64,000 bases of DNA from Dryomyza anilis (lineage: Eukaryota > Arthropoda > Insecta > Diptera > Dryomyzidae): contig OX638132.1 in NCBI GenBank assembly GCA_951804985.1, positions 90,772,696 to 90,836,695 of the forward strand, written 5' to 3'. Shown in pieces: positions 44,604 to 55,019 of the stretch (positions are counted from its first letter, which is position 1; each line of letters opens with the position of its first letter). Position numbers and translations under genes: made by a program. A model generated the notes under the pieces. That model was not told the DNA's origin. It did no database searches and saw only the letters and a program-made list of their open reading frames with translations.

Positions 44604-45891
44604 AGGACTGCGTCGAATAAAATTTCTCCGTTACATATCTTCCCATAATGTGCTATTGCAAGATTCAAATTAAAAAAAAATGATCATAGTAGCTCTGAAT
44701 TAAATGGCAGAAAATAGTCAAGTTAGGGAGTCAATACAAAATTTATTTTACGCGAAAATGGCAAACGAAGTGGAAGTGCGAGAAAATATAATTAAAATTT
44801 TTCAAAAACAACCTAGTTGGTCTTTTAAAAAAATTGCCAAGGAGGTAGGGGCTAACCCTAAGACCATTTCTCGCGTTATCAACCACTTTTAAGGAAGACC
44901 TGAGTATTGATCGGAAGAAAGGTTCTGGTAAAAAAACATGATCGTGAAAAGTCGAAGGTTGTGAATATTTTAAAGAAAGATCCAAGCATATCCGGAAGGA
45001 AACTGGCGAGAAAGGCGGATTGCTCAGAATCTTTCGTGCGCAGGACTAAGAAAGAAGCTGGGCTGAAGACGTACAAGGTCCAAAAAGTTCCGGATAGAAA
45101 CGCCGTCGAGAATGAAACCGCAAAACAACGAGCTAAAAAGCTGAACCAAGATTTTTTTAAAAAATTCGATTGCTTCATAATGGACGGCGAAACTTATGTT
45201 TTAGCGGACTTTTCTCAGCTACCTGGGCAGGAATTTTATACAGCCGATTCTCGAAGAAATGTCGCTGAAAAATTCAAAACAAAAAAAATGACAAAATTCC
45301 CAAATAAATTCCTTGTTTGGCAGGCAATTTGCAGTTGTGGAAAAAGGAGCAGTTCATTCGTGACATCGGGTACAATTAATAGCGAAATATATGTGAAGGA
45401 ATGCTTGCAAAAGAGATTGTTTCCATTTTTACGCCAACATGAAGTGTCCACATTTTTTGGCCTGACCTCGCTTCATGTCACTACAGCAAAACGGCCTTAG
45501 AGTGGATCCAACAAAATGCAGTGATTTTGGTGCCTAGAGAAGCCAATCCACCAAACTGTCCAGAACTCAGGCCGATTGAGAGATACTGGGCTTTAGTAAA
45601 AATGGAGATGAAAACAACAACAAAAGTGGCCAAAGACCTTCAAGACTTTAAAAGAAAGTGGTCTTCAGCAGCTGCGAGGGTGTCGGACACTACCATTACA
45701 ACATTAATGGAAGGGGTTCCGGAAAAATTAAAACTTTTTATTAAAAAAACATTAATTTCTGGTTTTTTTATTTTTTTTTTTAAATCTAAAAATAATTTGC
45801 AAAATAAAATATTTTATTGTATAACAATTCGATTACTAGATTTCTAGATTTTTTCATTTTTGTAGCGGACAATTTTATTCGACGCAGTCCT
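44604..45891 (+). mobile_element. Tc1/mariner-type element, DD37E, 1288 bp, TA target
   Basis: Perfect terminal inverted repeats of 21 bp begin AGGACTGCGTCGAATAAAA, with a further imperfect stretch (TCCGYTACA). The duplicated target TA flanks it (44602-44603 and 45892-45893). Length, TA target and a single transposase reading region fit the IS630-Tc1-mariner superfamily. Counting between the second aspartate (PDLASCHYS) and the glutamate (RPIERYW) gives 37 residues, the DD37E group first described from mosquitoes as ITmD37E. The near-perfect TIRs point to a fairly young insertion despite the broken ORF. Confidence 0.93.
44704..45847 (+). pseudogene. DD37E transposase with three frameshifts
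   Basis: The reading region starts at ATG 44704 with two helix-turn-helix-like segments (PSWSFKKIAKEVGANPKTIS and SISGRKLARKADCSESFVR), which in this family bind the TIR. The catalytic first Asp lies in IMDGETYV (codon at 45183), the second in PDLASCHYS just after 45464, and the Glu in RPIERYW. These would cut and paste DNA in the nucleus. The frame shifts three times, each in a homopolymer: TTTT at 44887-44890, AAAAAAA at about 44940-44946, and TTTTTT at about 45454-45459. Otherwise the protein (~340 residues) is complete, so either decay began recently or these are sequencing indels. The C-terminus after about 45760 is low-complexity and uncertain. Confidence 0.9.
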
Positions 45892-45893
45892 TA

Positions 45894-46410
45894 TGACTAT
45901 GACATTCTATGACTCAGAAAAATAAGAAAATATAAAATAAAAAAATGTCTAATTATGCACCCAGTTTAAGATATAAGGTGTTTAATAAATGTAGTTTACT
46001 GACATTATCTAGTCAAGGAAATGGGTTATAACTATAATCTGCTGGTAAATGAATATCAATTTCCAATGGACTATCACATCTTCGTGATACTCCTTTTCTA
46101 AAATGGACGTAAATTTGAAATTTACAAAAATAAAAGTACAAATTTTGACTTTGTCATTGATTATCTCAAAATTTCGTTACCGATAACCCCTTTTTCTTAT
46201 TTATAATGATGGACCAGTTTATTGCAAGTACCTTCTACCCGATTCACGTAACATATTTTTTGATCATATTTCGAAACATAATATTTTTTTTATATTTCAA
46301 CCATCAAATCTCAAAATTCGCCACAATTTAATTATTTCTGCAGCATTTCTTACCAAATTAAAATCACTGTGATTAAATAAAATACTCGGAAAGAACTGTT
46401 TTATCATTAT
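45894..46410. other. AT-rich stretch, no feature recognised
   Basis: No supported structure. Confidence 0.4.
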
Positions 46411-47532
46411 AAATTGGAAAATATGGGGTGATTCGTAAAGATATTTTGAGAAAATCAATGACAATGTAAAAATTTGTATTTTTAATTGTATATATTTCTA
46501 CTTTACGGACATTTAAAAAAAGGAGGAAATCATGGAATTCGAAGATGAGATACGCTATTGCACCTTATGAATTATTCGTATCAGGACACTTCATCGAAAT
46601 CCATTTCCCTGAAACCATTTTCCCAAAAGACATTTCTCCGAAATGGACATTTCCCCGAATGAACATTTCCTCAAATGGACATATCCCTGAATTGACATTT
46701 CCCGGAATGGACATTTCCCCAAATGGACTTTTCCTCGAACTGCCACTTCCCCGAATGGACATTTTCCCGTAATGGACATTTCTCCAAAAGACATTTCCAC
46801 GAATGGACTTTTCCCCGAATGAACATTTCCGCAAACGGCCTCTTCCCCGAATGGACATTTCCCGGAAAGATATTTCCCCGAAATGGACATTTCCTTAAGT
46901 GGACATTTCCCCGAATTGACATTTCCCAGAATGGACATTTCCCCGAAATGGACATTTCCCCGAAATGGACATTTCTCCGAATGAACAATTTCCCGAAACC
47001 GCATTTATGACCCAATTTATTTTATTTCGGAAATCGACAGATATCTAATGGTACTTTTTACAATGGTCCATAAATTGGAAAATTTGGGGTGATCCGTAAA
47101 GAAATTTTGAGAAAATCAATTTCAATGTAAAAATTTGTATTTTTAATTTTATATATTTCTACTTTACGGACATTTAAAAAAAAGGAGGAAATCATGGAAT
47201 TCAAAGATGTGATACACTATTGGACCTTATAAATTATTCGTATCAGGCCAAGACATTTCTCCGAAATGGACATTTCCCCGAATGAACATTTCCGCAAACG
47301 GCCTCTTCCCCGAATGGACATTTCCCGGAAAGATATTTCCCCGAAATGGACATTTCCTTAAGTGGACATTATCCCGAATTGACATTTCCCAGAATGGACA
47401 TTTCCCCGAAATGGACATTTCCCCGAAATGCACATTTCTCCGAATGAACAATTTCCCGAAACCGCATTTATGACCCATTTTATTTTATTTCGGAAATCGA
47501 TAGATACCTAATGGTACTTTTTACAATGGTCC
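46411..47532. repeat. Composite tandem duplication containing a 16-18-bp minisatellite
   Basis: Two large units, 46411-47068 and 47069-47532, begin with ATAAATTGGAAAATWTGGGG and end with ATGGTACTTTTTACAATGGT. Each contains an array of CATTTCCCCGAAATGGA units (about 46590-46990 and 47250-47450). Unit 2 has about half as many. Many units contain the dyad GAAATGGACATTTC. Low stop-codon density in the array gives overlapping frames on both strands, which I do not regard as genes. Confidence 0.92.
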
Positions 47533-48054
47533 AGGCCCCCCTAAAGTGGATCAAAAAAATATAAACAAAATTTTCTTTCAATACTGAAAACTAATTATAA
47601 TATACCAACAAATGCTAATATTCCACTATGTTTTTAAGATATTTGTATCTTAAATCGAAAATTTATAATTTTTATCAACTATTTTTGTTGATTTTTTAGC
47701 ATTTTGGTGGTAATGAAAAATTAGACAAAGATTTAGGTTTATACGGCGCATGGTCCAAAATAACTATAAAAAAAAACTAACTTTTTTTCAACGATTATAA
47801 TTTCTAAAATATGCCTTATCAAAAAATTTCCGTCATAAAATGTTGAAATTTATAAAAGATTATAATAATCCTATATTTTACATATAAATTACTCAGAAGT
47901 ATTAGTTTTGACCAGAATCATACTCAAAAAGATTACTTAAAATGTTTTCAAAGTGAACCAAGTATTCGCCAAGTACCTATTATTCCAAGTACAAATCAAT
48001 CTATGATTGCATATTTCGGCAAATTCCCTAAGTATATCAAAAATATATGGTGTG
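47533..48054. other. AT-rich stretch, no feature recognised
   Basis: No supported structure. Confidence 0.4.
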
Positions 48055-48606
48055 GAATGCCACACCAAATCGACCAAAAAAAGTCAAATTTGAGATTTTA
48101 CCTTTTCGATCTTAATGAACTTTTGGCAACTGATAAAGGGTATCGAGACATGCACTAAACATTTTTTTTTATTTTTTTCCGTCCACTACTTCCAGAGATA
48201 CAGTGGCTCAAAGTTGGATAAAAAGTGCCAAAAATCACTTTTGTACTGTTGTTCATATTTAAATATCTCTTGAACTAGAAATGCTAGAAACTCCGTTAAT
48301 GGCTCGTTTTAAAGCTAATTAGAAGCTTTTAGAAAAATTAAGTTGTAATTTCCAAACGGTAACATGTGGCCCGTGGTCATTATTCTTGCACTTCAAAATT
48401 GTGGTCCTTAAAAAGGACCCTTTTTAAAATTCTGAAAAAATTCCTAAATTTTCGTCAATTTATTGTTAATGTTCATGCAAAATTTCAAGATGGTATTTTG
48501 ATTGCATCATATTTTAAACAATTATTTTCTTTATCAGTTGCCATTGAAATCATTGAAATCGAAGAAGGTGAGTTCCAACCGCTGGTCGATTTGGTGTGGA
48601 ATGGCC
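48055..48606. mobile_element. Palindromic element P, internally deleted copy (~550 bp)
   Basis: Left GCCACACCAAATCGACC and right GGTCGATTTGGTGTGGAATGG ends are both present, so this copy defines both termini. The central and right-arm sequences are largely deleted between about 48525 and 48540. Confidence 0.85.
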
Positions 48607-49334
48607 CATATATAAAATGTTGATCCTTTATGTTGCGTATCAATGAACAATCGTCGCTGATCGATGTTGATCTGGATGTTTTTGTCAATTTTGTACCTGT
48701 GTCTGGCATCGCTTGATCGCGTGCGCGTTCGCGTATTGCAATAATTTGTGTTGTGCCTTCATTTCATTGTTTAAAAGATCCACAAATATTTATATTTTTT
48801 TTGTTTCCTAATCTATGTCTGTTATATCGTGATGAACGCTGCGTTTTGCTGCCACTGCTGCATTTAAAATAAATAATTGCATAAATTTTGGCTTTTATTA
48901 AAAAAAAGATAATAATAAAAACCATTTTAATAAAACATATTCATGAAAAAATGTGTGCAGAATTTCGATTAAATTATTCCATTTAATATATATGTTTTTC
49001 TTTGGTGGCTCATGACGAATATGCATGAAAATTCCAAGAAAAAATGCCGTACATACCACAAGAAATCCAACAACAACCACATGAAGACTTTGGCATGCAC
49101 ACAGGTTTCGTCTCAAATGGAACTTAATTAGCGCACAATTTGTTTATGAAAAACGTACCACAAAAATGACTAACTCTCATTTACTCAATGTATGAATGAA
49201 GGAAATTCAAAGATAATTTTGTTTAACAAGCAACTACGACTAATTACGAAAAATTGCATAAAACTACACTAATAAATTTTAGATATTTTTATGTTTTATC
49301 TCTTTTTTACAATGCACATTTTTTAATAGAAAAT
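48607..49334. other. Apparently single-copy stretch
   Basis: 48630-48760 is less AT-rich and includes GCTTGATCGCGTGCGCGTTCGCG split over 48710-48735. It is not repeated in the window. A minus-strand frame at 48898-49116 is listed separately. No other feature recognised. Confidence 0.4.
48898..49116 (-). CDS. Doubtful small ORF with a predicted membrane segment
   Basis: 72 codons on the minus strand. Residues about 11-31 (LHVVVVGFLVVCTAFFLGIF region) form a convincing hydrophobic stretch preceded by MRRNLCACQS and followed by MHIRHEPPKKN, which would suit a single-pass membrane anchor. The remaining third is low-complexity, AT-driven sequence, so any real exon would probably end after HEPPKKN. 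I recognise no family. It may be a first exon or chance. Confidence 0.2.
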   Translation of the reverse strand: MRRNLCACQSLHVVVVGFLVVCTAFFLGIFMHIRHEPPKKNIYIKWNNLIEILHTFFHEYVLLKWFLLLSFF

Positions 49335-49965
49335 CAGAAATTTACGTCTTATATCCCCATAAATTAAAAAATGTATATAAAAGTATAAACAACTAAAAAA
49401 AAAATTGAAAAATATAATTGGGCGGACCACGCCTATATTTAAAATTTTGAAAGGCTAATATTTCATAGATTTGATTTTAATAATTTACGGATCAAATTTC
49501 CACTATGAAAACCCGGGAAATATTGTGAAAAAAAAGTGGGCGGATTACGCCCATTTTTGGACCACATATTTATAGGTGAATTCTAACAATACCTTTTAAA
49601 TTTTATAACTATACCTTGAATATTTTTCGAGTTATTAGTTCCGAAAAAGTTATATAAAAGTGACTTGTATGGGAGGTGAGCGTGTCCGTTGACCGATTTT
49701 TCCAACTCAGTTCCTACTTTTGGCTAAAATATATTGAGTCGAAATTTCTTCGCATTCTGATAAGTATTTCTCAAGTTATTCTGTATTCGGACAGCAAGAC
49801 AGCAAGACGGACAGACAGACAGACGGACATGGCTAAACGGACTCGGGTAGTGATGCTGATCAAGAATATATATACTTTTCCATACCGGACACGCCTCCTA
49901 AGGGGCGTTACAATATATGCACAAAGTTAATATACCCTGTACCTCATAGGTGTAGGGTATAAAAA
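49335..49965 (+). mobile_element. Mini-me/DINE-like element, family A, copy A5 (5' truncated)
   Basis: Begins within the body (ATCAGAAATTTACGTCTTAT) and continues through GGCGGACCACGCCTATATTT, the GACGGACAGACAGACAGACG microsatellite and the 3' hairpin to GTGTAGGGTATAAAAA. The first ~230 bp of the family are missing. Confidence 0.85.
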
Positions 49966-50632
49966 TCATAAAATGCCACAACAGTTATTTGCACAGTTAC
50001 TACGTTTCACATTTTTCAGTATGATGATGGTTTTTAATGTTTTATGTTTTCTTCTTTTAAATCAAATTTTTAAAATGCATTTTTTACAGTGTATCTAACC
50101 ATGGTATCGCACTCCATATGCATTCGAACGCATCCAGTTGTGATGAATTTCACTTTGAAATACATTTTAATTGCATTGAAAAATGCTGCAGTAAATGATA
50201 TGGTTTGGAAAAACCAATTGAAAAATACGAAATTTTGGAAAAACAAAATATGTCTTCCGCATTTGTGCCATTATTTTATGAAGGCACTGGCTAATAGTTT
50301 AAAAAAGATAAACCAGTTTTATTTATAAAAAGTAAATTACATGTGGTAAGTATACTTATAAAATTATTTCTCCTATAATTATCACATAATAATTCGCCCT
50401 ATTATCTTAGAATCCTCTAAAGAAAAATCTATTTTTAAACATTTTCGACTATATCGAATTTATATATTACGATATTATTTTTGTAAACCAAAAACAGCTA
50501 CTGAAACCGTTAACCTTTTTACATTATTTTTTCAAAAACTATGGAGTTTGGTTGAGAGATATATTTTTTTTTTACACAGTGGAAAATTATAATAATTTCG
50601 TTTACACTGATTTATTCAATAAAGGTTATTTA
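49966..50632. other. AT-rich stretch, no gene recognised
   Basis: A 79-codon frame at 50089-50328 has ordinary composition but no domain I recognise and no supporting context. Confidence 0.4.
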
Positions 50633-50685
50633 GGGTGTGTGCGAGTTCGACTAAATTGTTGACTAAACTAAATTGTACGGGTTTT
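50633..50685. mobile_element. GGGTGTGTGCG MITE, terminal fragment
   Basis: GGGTGTGTGCGAGTTCGACT and AAATTGTTGACTAAACTAAA match the left end at 34937. It is preceded by TTA (50630-50632). The remainder is deleted. Confidence 0.7.
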
Positions 50686-50984
50686 TATATTTTTGAGTGT
50701 TCTGATCATTTTAAATACTCCTAAAACATGTTTTTCCTAGTCCAAACATCCGAGTTATACGTCCAAGTTTACGTAAGTTCATCAAATATAAATGTTGAAC
50801 TTATACTAATAGTATTAATTTTTATTTGATTTCAAATTCAAAACGATTATAGTATCAGTCTTTTTGAAAAAGTAGGTTCCTTACACAATCCTAAATATGA
50901 TACTGACTATATGACTGATTCGGAGTGCTCCCATATGACTCCAATTTTATAGCTAATGAGAAAAATCCGATATATAGGTTTGAC

Positions 50985-51875
50985 ATTGTTCCACTCTTAA
51001 AACGGTTTTTAAAACAGTATAAAAAAACAAATAGAAACAAGTGGAAGTAGTATTTAAATAGGACTAAACATCTGCAAAAAATTATAGAATTCTATACGGT
51101 AGATCAAAAGATATAAATAAAATAATGAGCGTTCCGGACGGGATAAAAACGGAAGTAAATAAATCTCGAGGTTCATATGGATATTCCAAAAAGTCAAGGA
51201 ATTTTGCATACAAAGGATTTTTTGGAAATATTTTTAAAATAGTTAAAATAACGTGCTTTCTTTGTATATTTACACTTTGTTGCTAACATTTATAGTTTTT
51301 TCATAATAAATCACAGAAAAATTCCGGACGGGACAAGAAATTCCGTATAGAAATTATCAGTACGATTTTTATTCCAAAAATACTTTTTACATAAAATATA
51401 TTTTTTTGAATTATCTCTGAATATAGCTGAAACAATTTACTTTATTTTTGAATATATGCACTTTGTTCCTAAAGCATACAGTTATTTCATAATAATTCGC
51501 AGAATAATTCTGGACGTTCCATATAGAAATTAGCACTACGATTTTTTGCTAAAAATAATTGTGTATATGACAATATCAAAAATCATTAACGCGAAAAGAA
51601 AAGTGGTGTACTATTCTAATTTTTGAAGTTTTTAATTTTTTTTTTTTACTTATTTTGAATTTTTTTGATGTTTTTTATACTGTAGTTTTACACTTTTGGT
51701 ACGCAAATTTTCGGACAGGACAGATTTCAATTCGCTGTCAAAAATTTTCTAGAATTACAATGAAAATTATGTTTACATTTTTGGAAATGCCGAGGTAATT
51801 CTGCTTTGGAAACAGTGGACTCAACGCTTTAAAAAAACGTTGACGTTTTTCTGGAAATGCCCATATGTCAGATTT
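50985..51875. mobile_element. TIR element E1, copy 2 (inverse to copy 1)
   Basis: The right end GACGTTTTTCTGGAAATGCC is the reverse complement of the left end at 4128. CCGGACGGGA and TTCCGGACG motifs recur, and the left half (AGGACTAAACATCTGCAAAA, GAGGTTCATATGGATATTCC) matches 7750-7880 in reverse. The left terminus is not clear. No ORF. Confidence 0.65.
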
Positions 51876-51989
51876 TCATTTTTTATCAATATTATACAAT
51901 TAAAATTTTAGGGTTATTGATTTTTAATGCTTGAGAATGAGTGTAATATTCGTTTTTTGTACTAAAAAAATATTGATAATAAATAACAG

Positions 51990-52125
51990 TAATAACAGTA
52001 AAAATCGAAATCAAAACTGAACTTCGAATCGGTATTCCGAATCCGCTTCGTTAAAAAAATTTAAAACAGAATCCGTAACGGGACAGAAAACCGAAAATGA
52101 AAACGAAACCTATTGGAATTCAATC
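51990..52125. mobile_element. Terminal fragment of the CAAGGATTGAAACC hAT-like family
   Basis: Repeated AAAACCGAAA/GAATCGG motifs and GAAACCTATTGGAATTCAAT resemble the right subterminal region of the element at 4936-7654 (7500-7654). Degenerate; no TSD. Confidence 0.5.
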
Positions 52126-52433
52126 AAAACATTTGGTGGGATATATTTTCAACTATACAGCAAAACTTCAAATTGTTCAACAAAAACTTAAAAATAAACA
52201 AAGAAACATTTGAAAACTACGTTAATCATTTAGTACTAAATAACAAAAAAATAAATCATATTTTTTGTTTCATTCACTTAAATTATTAAAAACATTACAA
52301 AAAGTACGTAATGACCTAAAATTACTGGAACGGTATATATTTCGAAAACAGCATCATTAATACAGTCGAGAACTTTTGAGTTAAAAAAATATAAAAAATT
52401 CAAAACTGAAAAAAAGAAACCTAAAATTGAAAA

Positions 52434-53447
52434 ATGACATCCTTTGTGGTAGCCGGTCGTATTCTACGCAAGGAATTACGCACTGCTATGCGTCATTATG
52501 CGGACTACACAAAGACACGTTGCAATTTGAAGATCAACGCTGATTCGAAGGTCATCTGTCAGGGATTCACGGGCAAACAAGCCACCTTCCACAGTCAACA
52601 GGCCATCGAATATGCTACCAAGATGGTTGGTGGTGTTTCACCCAAAAAGGCGGGCACACAACATCTGGGACTGCCAGTATTTGGAACGGTTAAGGAGGCA
52701 AAAGCGGCAACGGATCCGCATGCGTCCGTTATTTATGTGCCACCACCGGGTGCGGCGGCAGCCATTATGGAGGCGATCGAAGCAGAAATACCATTAGTTG
52801 TTTGCATAACGGAAGGCGTACCGCAACATGAAATGGTGCGCGTCAAACAAGCGCTGCTGAGTCAGGAGAAAACGCGTCTTGTCGGGCCCAATTGTCCTGG
52901 TATCATTGCGCCAGAGCGCTGCAAAATCGGCATTATGCCCGGCAACATTCACAAGTTGGGTCAAATTGGCATCGTCTCACGTTCCGGTACGCTCACCTAT
53001 GAAGCTGTCAATCAAACGACTGCCGTGGACTTGGGTCAAACGCTTTGTGTTGGCATGGGTGGTGATCCATTCAATGGCACTGATTTTATAGATTGTCTCG
53101 ATATATTTCTGAATGATCCGGACACAAAGGGCATTATTATGATTGGTGAAATCGGCGGTGATGCAGAGGAAAAGGCTGCCCAATTTCTGATCGAAAATAA
53201 TCAGGGTGACAATGCCAAACCGGTGGCGGCTTTTATTGCAGGACTGACGGCGCCTCCAGGTCGCAGAATGGGTCATGCGGGTGCGATAATCTCAGGCGGT
53301 AAAGGTGGTGCGGGTGACAAAATCACCGCGCTCGAGAATGCCAATGTTGTTGTTACACGAAATCCGACACATATTGGCATGGAACTGGTCAAGGAAATGA
53401 AGGAATTTACGAAAACGAAGTTAAATCTAAAGAAGTGCTCGAAATAA
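52434..53447 (+). CDS. Scsalpha (paralogue not resolved): Succinyl-CoA ligase [ADP/GDP-forming] alpha subunit, mitochondrial
   Basis: Alpha subunit of the citric-acid-cycle enzyme that converts succinyl-CoA to succinate with formation of ATP or GTP, acting as an alpha-beta dimer in the mitochondrial matrix. The 337-residue protein has a basic, acid-poor N-terminus (about residues 1-30) suitable as a targeting peptide. A CoA-binding Rossmann domain follows (GFTGKQ at 44-49, PPPGAAAAI at 103-111, GPNCPG at 151-156). The ligase domain has SRSGTLTYE (182-190), GEIGG with Glu239, and RMGHAGAI with the phosphorylated His281. Length matches animal homologues. All key residues are intact. Minor departures from the consensus as I recall it are Ala50 in GKQATFHS and Asn193 in TYEAVNQ. 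The CDS is a single exon, its base composition is balanced unlike its surroundings, and the start context is AAAATG. A TATAAAAA at 52390 is possible but weak. Drosophila has two alpha genes; being intronless, this could be a retro-derived, perhaps testis-biased, paralogue. Confidence 0.95.
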   Translation: MTSFVVAGRILRKELRTAMRHYADYTKTRCNLKINADSKVICQGFTGKQATFHSQQAIEYATKMVGGVSPKKAGTQHLGLPVFGTVKEAKAATDPHASVIYVPPPGAAAAIMEAIEAEIPLVVCITEGVPQHEMVRVKQALLSQEKTRLVGPNCPGIIAPERCKIGIMPGNIHKLGQIGIVSRSGTLTYEAVNQTTAVDLGQTLCVGMGGDPFNGTDFIDCLDIFLNDPDTKGIIMIGEIGGDAEEKAAQFLIENNQGDNAKPVAAFIAGLTAPPGRRMGHAGAIISGGKGGAGDKITALENANVVVTRNPTHIGMELVKEMKEFTKTKLNLKKCSK

Positions 53448-53535
53448 TTTCTATACAGCTGTGGGATTTTGGTCATATCAACAAATTACGATAATTTATC
53501 AACTCAAAATTTTATATGTGCATTAAACGAATTTA

Positions 53536-53561
53536 AATAAAGCAAGACCAATTAAAATAAA
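53536..53561 (+). terminator. Polyadenylation signals of the succinyl-CoA ligase gene
   Basis: Two canonical AATAAA hexamers at 53536-53541 and 53556-53561, 89 and 109 bp after the stop codon, are the first strong candidates. There is no long genomic A-tract, which argues against a very recent processed copy. Confidence 0.6.
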
Positions 53562-54350
53562 TAAGAATTCTCAATCTTGTATGCCTTAGTACATGTGGCA
53601 ATTTGACATTATATTTGTTAATTAATTTATTCTTGATCTTAACGCACAGAAATCTAATGGTAAAAAATAAAATAATAATGCTGTTTTAATTGCCATGCAT
53701 TCCAACCATATTTCTTATGTGTTTCCAATAATAATTCAATGAGAATCAAGATCATGCGCCAAGAACACAACCGGTACGCATCGATCTTTATATTAGTCTT
53801 CAAGGTCATGCAAATTAATGCATGTAAATAATATATGTTATGATATACTTAGTAGCGACATCGAAACAATCTAGCGATAAATGTCAATATAAATTCTTGC
53901 ACTTAATTACCGACGCGACGACGGTGGACGGTGGACGGTGTGTGCCAACGATGGACGCTTTTACCAGCTCTCATATCGAAACACGTGAGAGTATGTATTA
54001 CGTACACATTTTACAAAGAGCTAATTGCAATAGATCAAATTATATGAGAAATAACTCTTATGTAGTACCTTGGTGTGATAAACAAAATATGATGTTCATT
54101 CGATCAGATAGTACTTGGAACTTTTTTCATTTCATATTAATTAATTGTGAATTATTCATTATAATTTACTATTCATAAAACTGGCTAGACGTTAAATAGA
54201 CACAAATTTTAGAATTGGTTAGGGCGCTAATTCATACTTAGTAGAGTTAGTAGACACTTTAATACATTTATGACTCGAAATATAATTTATATGTAATATA
54301 AACGTACCTAAACGTGATGTCGTGATAATTTATAAAATTTTAATTTTCGG
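53562..54350. other. Intergenic stretch downstream of the gene
   Basis: No supported gene. A short run GACGGTGGACGGTGGACGGTG lies at about 53921-53940. The 112-codon frame at 53840-54178 has no recognisable domain and a low-complexity end. Confidence 0.45.
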
Positions 54351-54780
54351 TAAATAATTTATGTGATCTAAATACTTCTGTGATCGGCTCTTTTTGGTAT
54401 CATCATACATGTAAAAGTATCACCAATAACGGAAGAAAATCGGTGCCGTTGAGTTGGAGTATAAACGGAAAATTTACGGAGTACTCCGTTACAACGGAAA
54501 CATTACGGAGTTCTCCGTTTCAACGGTACCGTAAACGACTACAACAAAACGGCAATCTTACGGAGTTATTAAAAAATACGGAGCAAAACGGAATTCTAAC
54601 GGAGTCGTCCGATTTGGCGGTACGTTAACGGTGCGTAATCGTATATTCTACGACGGACACTTGCTCAATGCTCCGTAAACATGCCGTCAATGACGGTATT
54701 GTGATTCCGTGTGTGTCGTAGGCTCCGTATAAATGTTTCTTGGGTAATTTATGTGATCAAAATACTTCTTTGATCGGCTC
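54351..54780. repeat. ACGGAG-rich block between ~38-bp direct repeats
   Basis: The sequence TAATTTATGTGATCWAAATA followed by CTTCTKTGATCGGCTC occurs at about 54354-54391 and again at 54743-54780. The ~350 bp between contains nine ACGGAG or CTCCGT hexamers, including the perfect palindrome ACGGAGTACTCCGT at 54477-54490. The class is unknown. Confidence 0.75.
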
Positions 54781-55019
54781 AGAGACCAGAAATAACTATT
54801 AAACTTTATTTCCATTTGGTTTTTCACTGTGAGATATTATTTTTCAAAAAATGTAGAGGTCTTTGGTTGAGAGATATTTTTTAATTAAAGAATATAGATT
54901 GGAGAGTTATAAACCTTTATTTTAAAGGTCTTTGGTTAAATGTTGTTCGTAGACCGAAAATTCAATTCGTCTCATTTAAAGGGAAGTCATAGAAAATGAA
55001 AATTGCGTTGTTTTTATCG
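54781..55019. other. AT-rich stretch with GAGAGATATTTT motifs
   Basis: GTCTTTGGTTGAGAGATATT (54863) and AAAGGTCTTTGGTTAAATG (54925) suggest a short diverged tandem unit related to 50550. Nothing else is seen. Confidence 0.4.

Noticed and set aside
44743..45451. Minus-strand frames of 71-99 codons across the transposon
   Set aside because: Antisense to the recognisable DD37E transposase.
46565..47015. Overlapping 95-137-codon frames on both strands with GNVHSGK or FPEWTFP repeats
   Set aside because: They arise from a stop-poor 17-bp minisatellite. Frames are open in several registers and both strands, and unit length varies out of frame.
52612..53476. Alternative frames within the succinyl-CoA ligase gene, both strands
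   Set aside because: Shadows of the conserved plus-strand CDS.
53840..54178. 112-codon frame downstream of the succinyl-CoA ligase gene
   Set aside because: No recognisable domain, AT-driven C-terminus and no splice or promoter support.
54477..54490. Perfect palindrome ACGGAGTACTCCGT as an operator
   Set aside because: It is one of many hexamer pairs in a repeat block and not near a gene start.
54380..54628. 82-codon frame across the ACGGAG-rich block
   Set aside because: Composition is dictated by the repeated hexamer, and it starts inside the flanking direct repeat. No domain.
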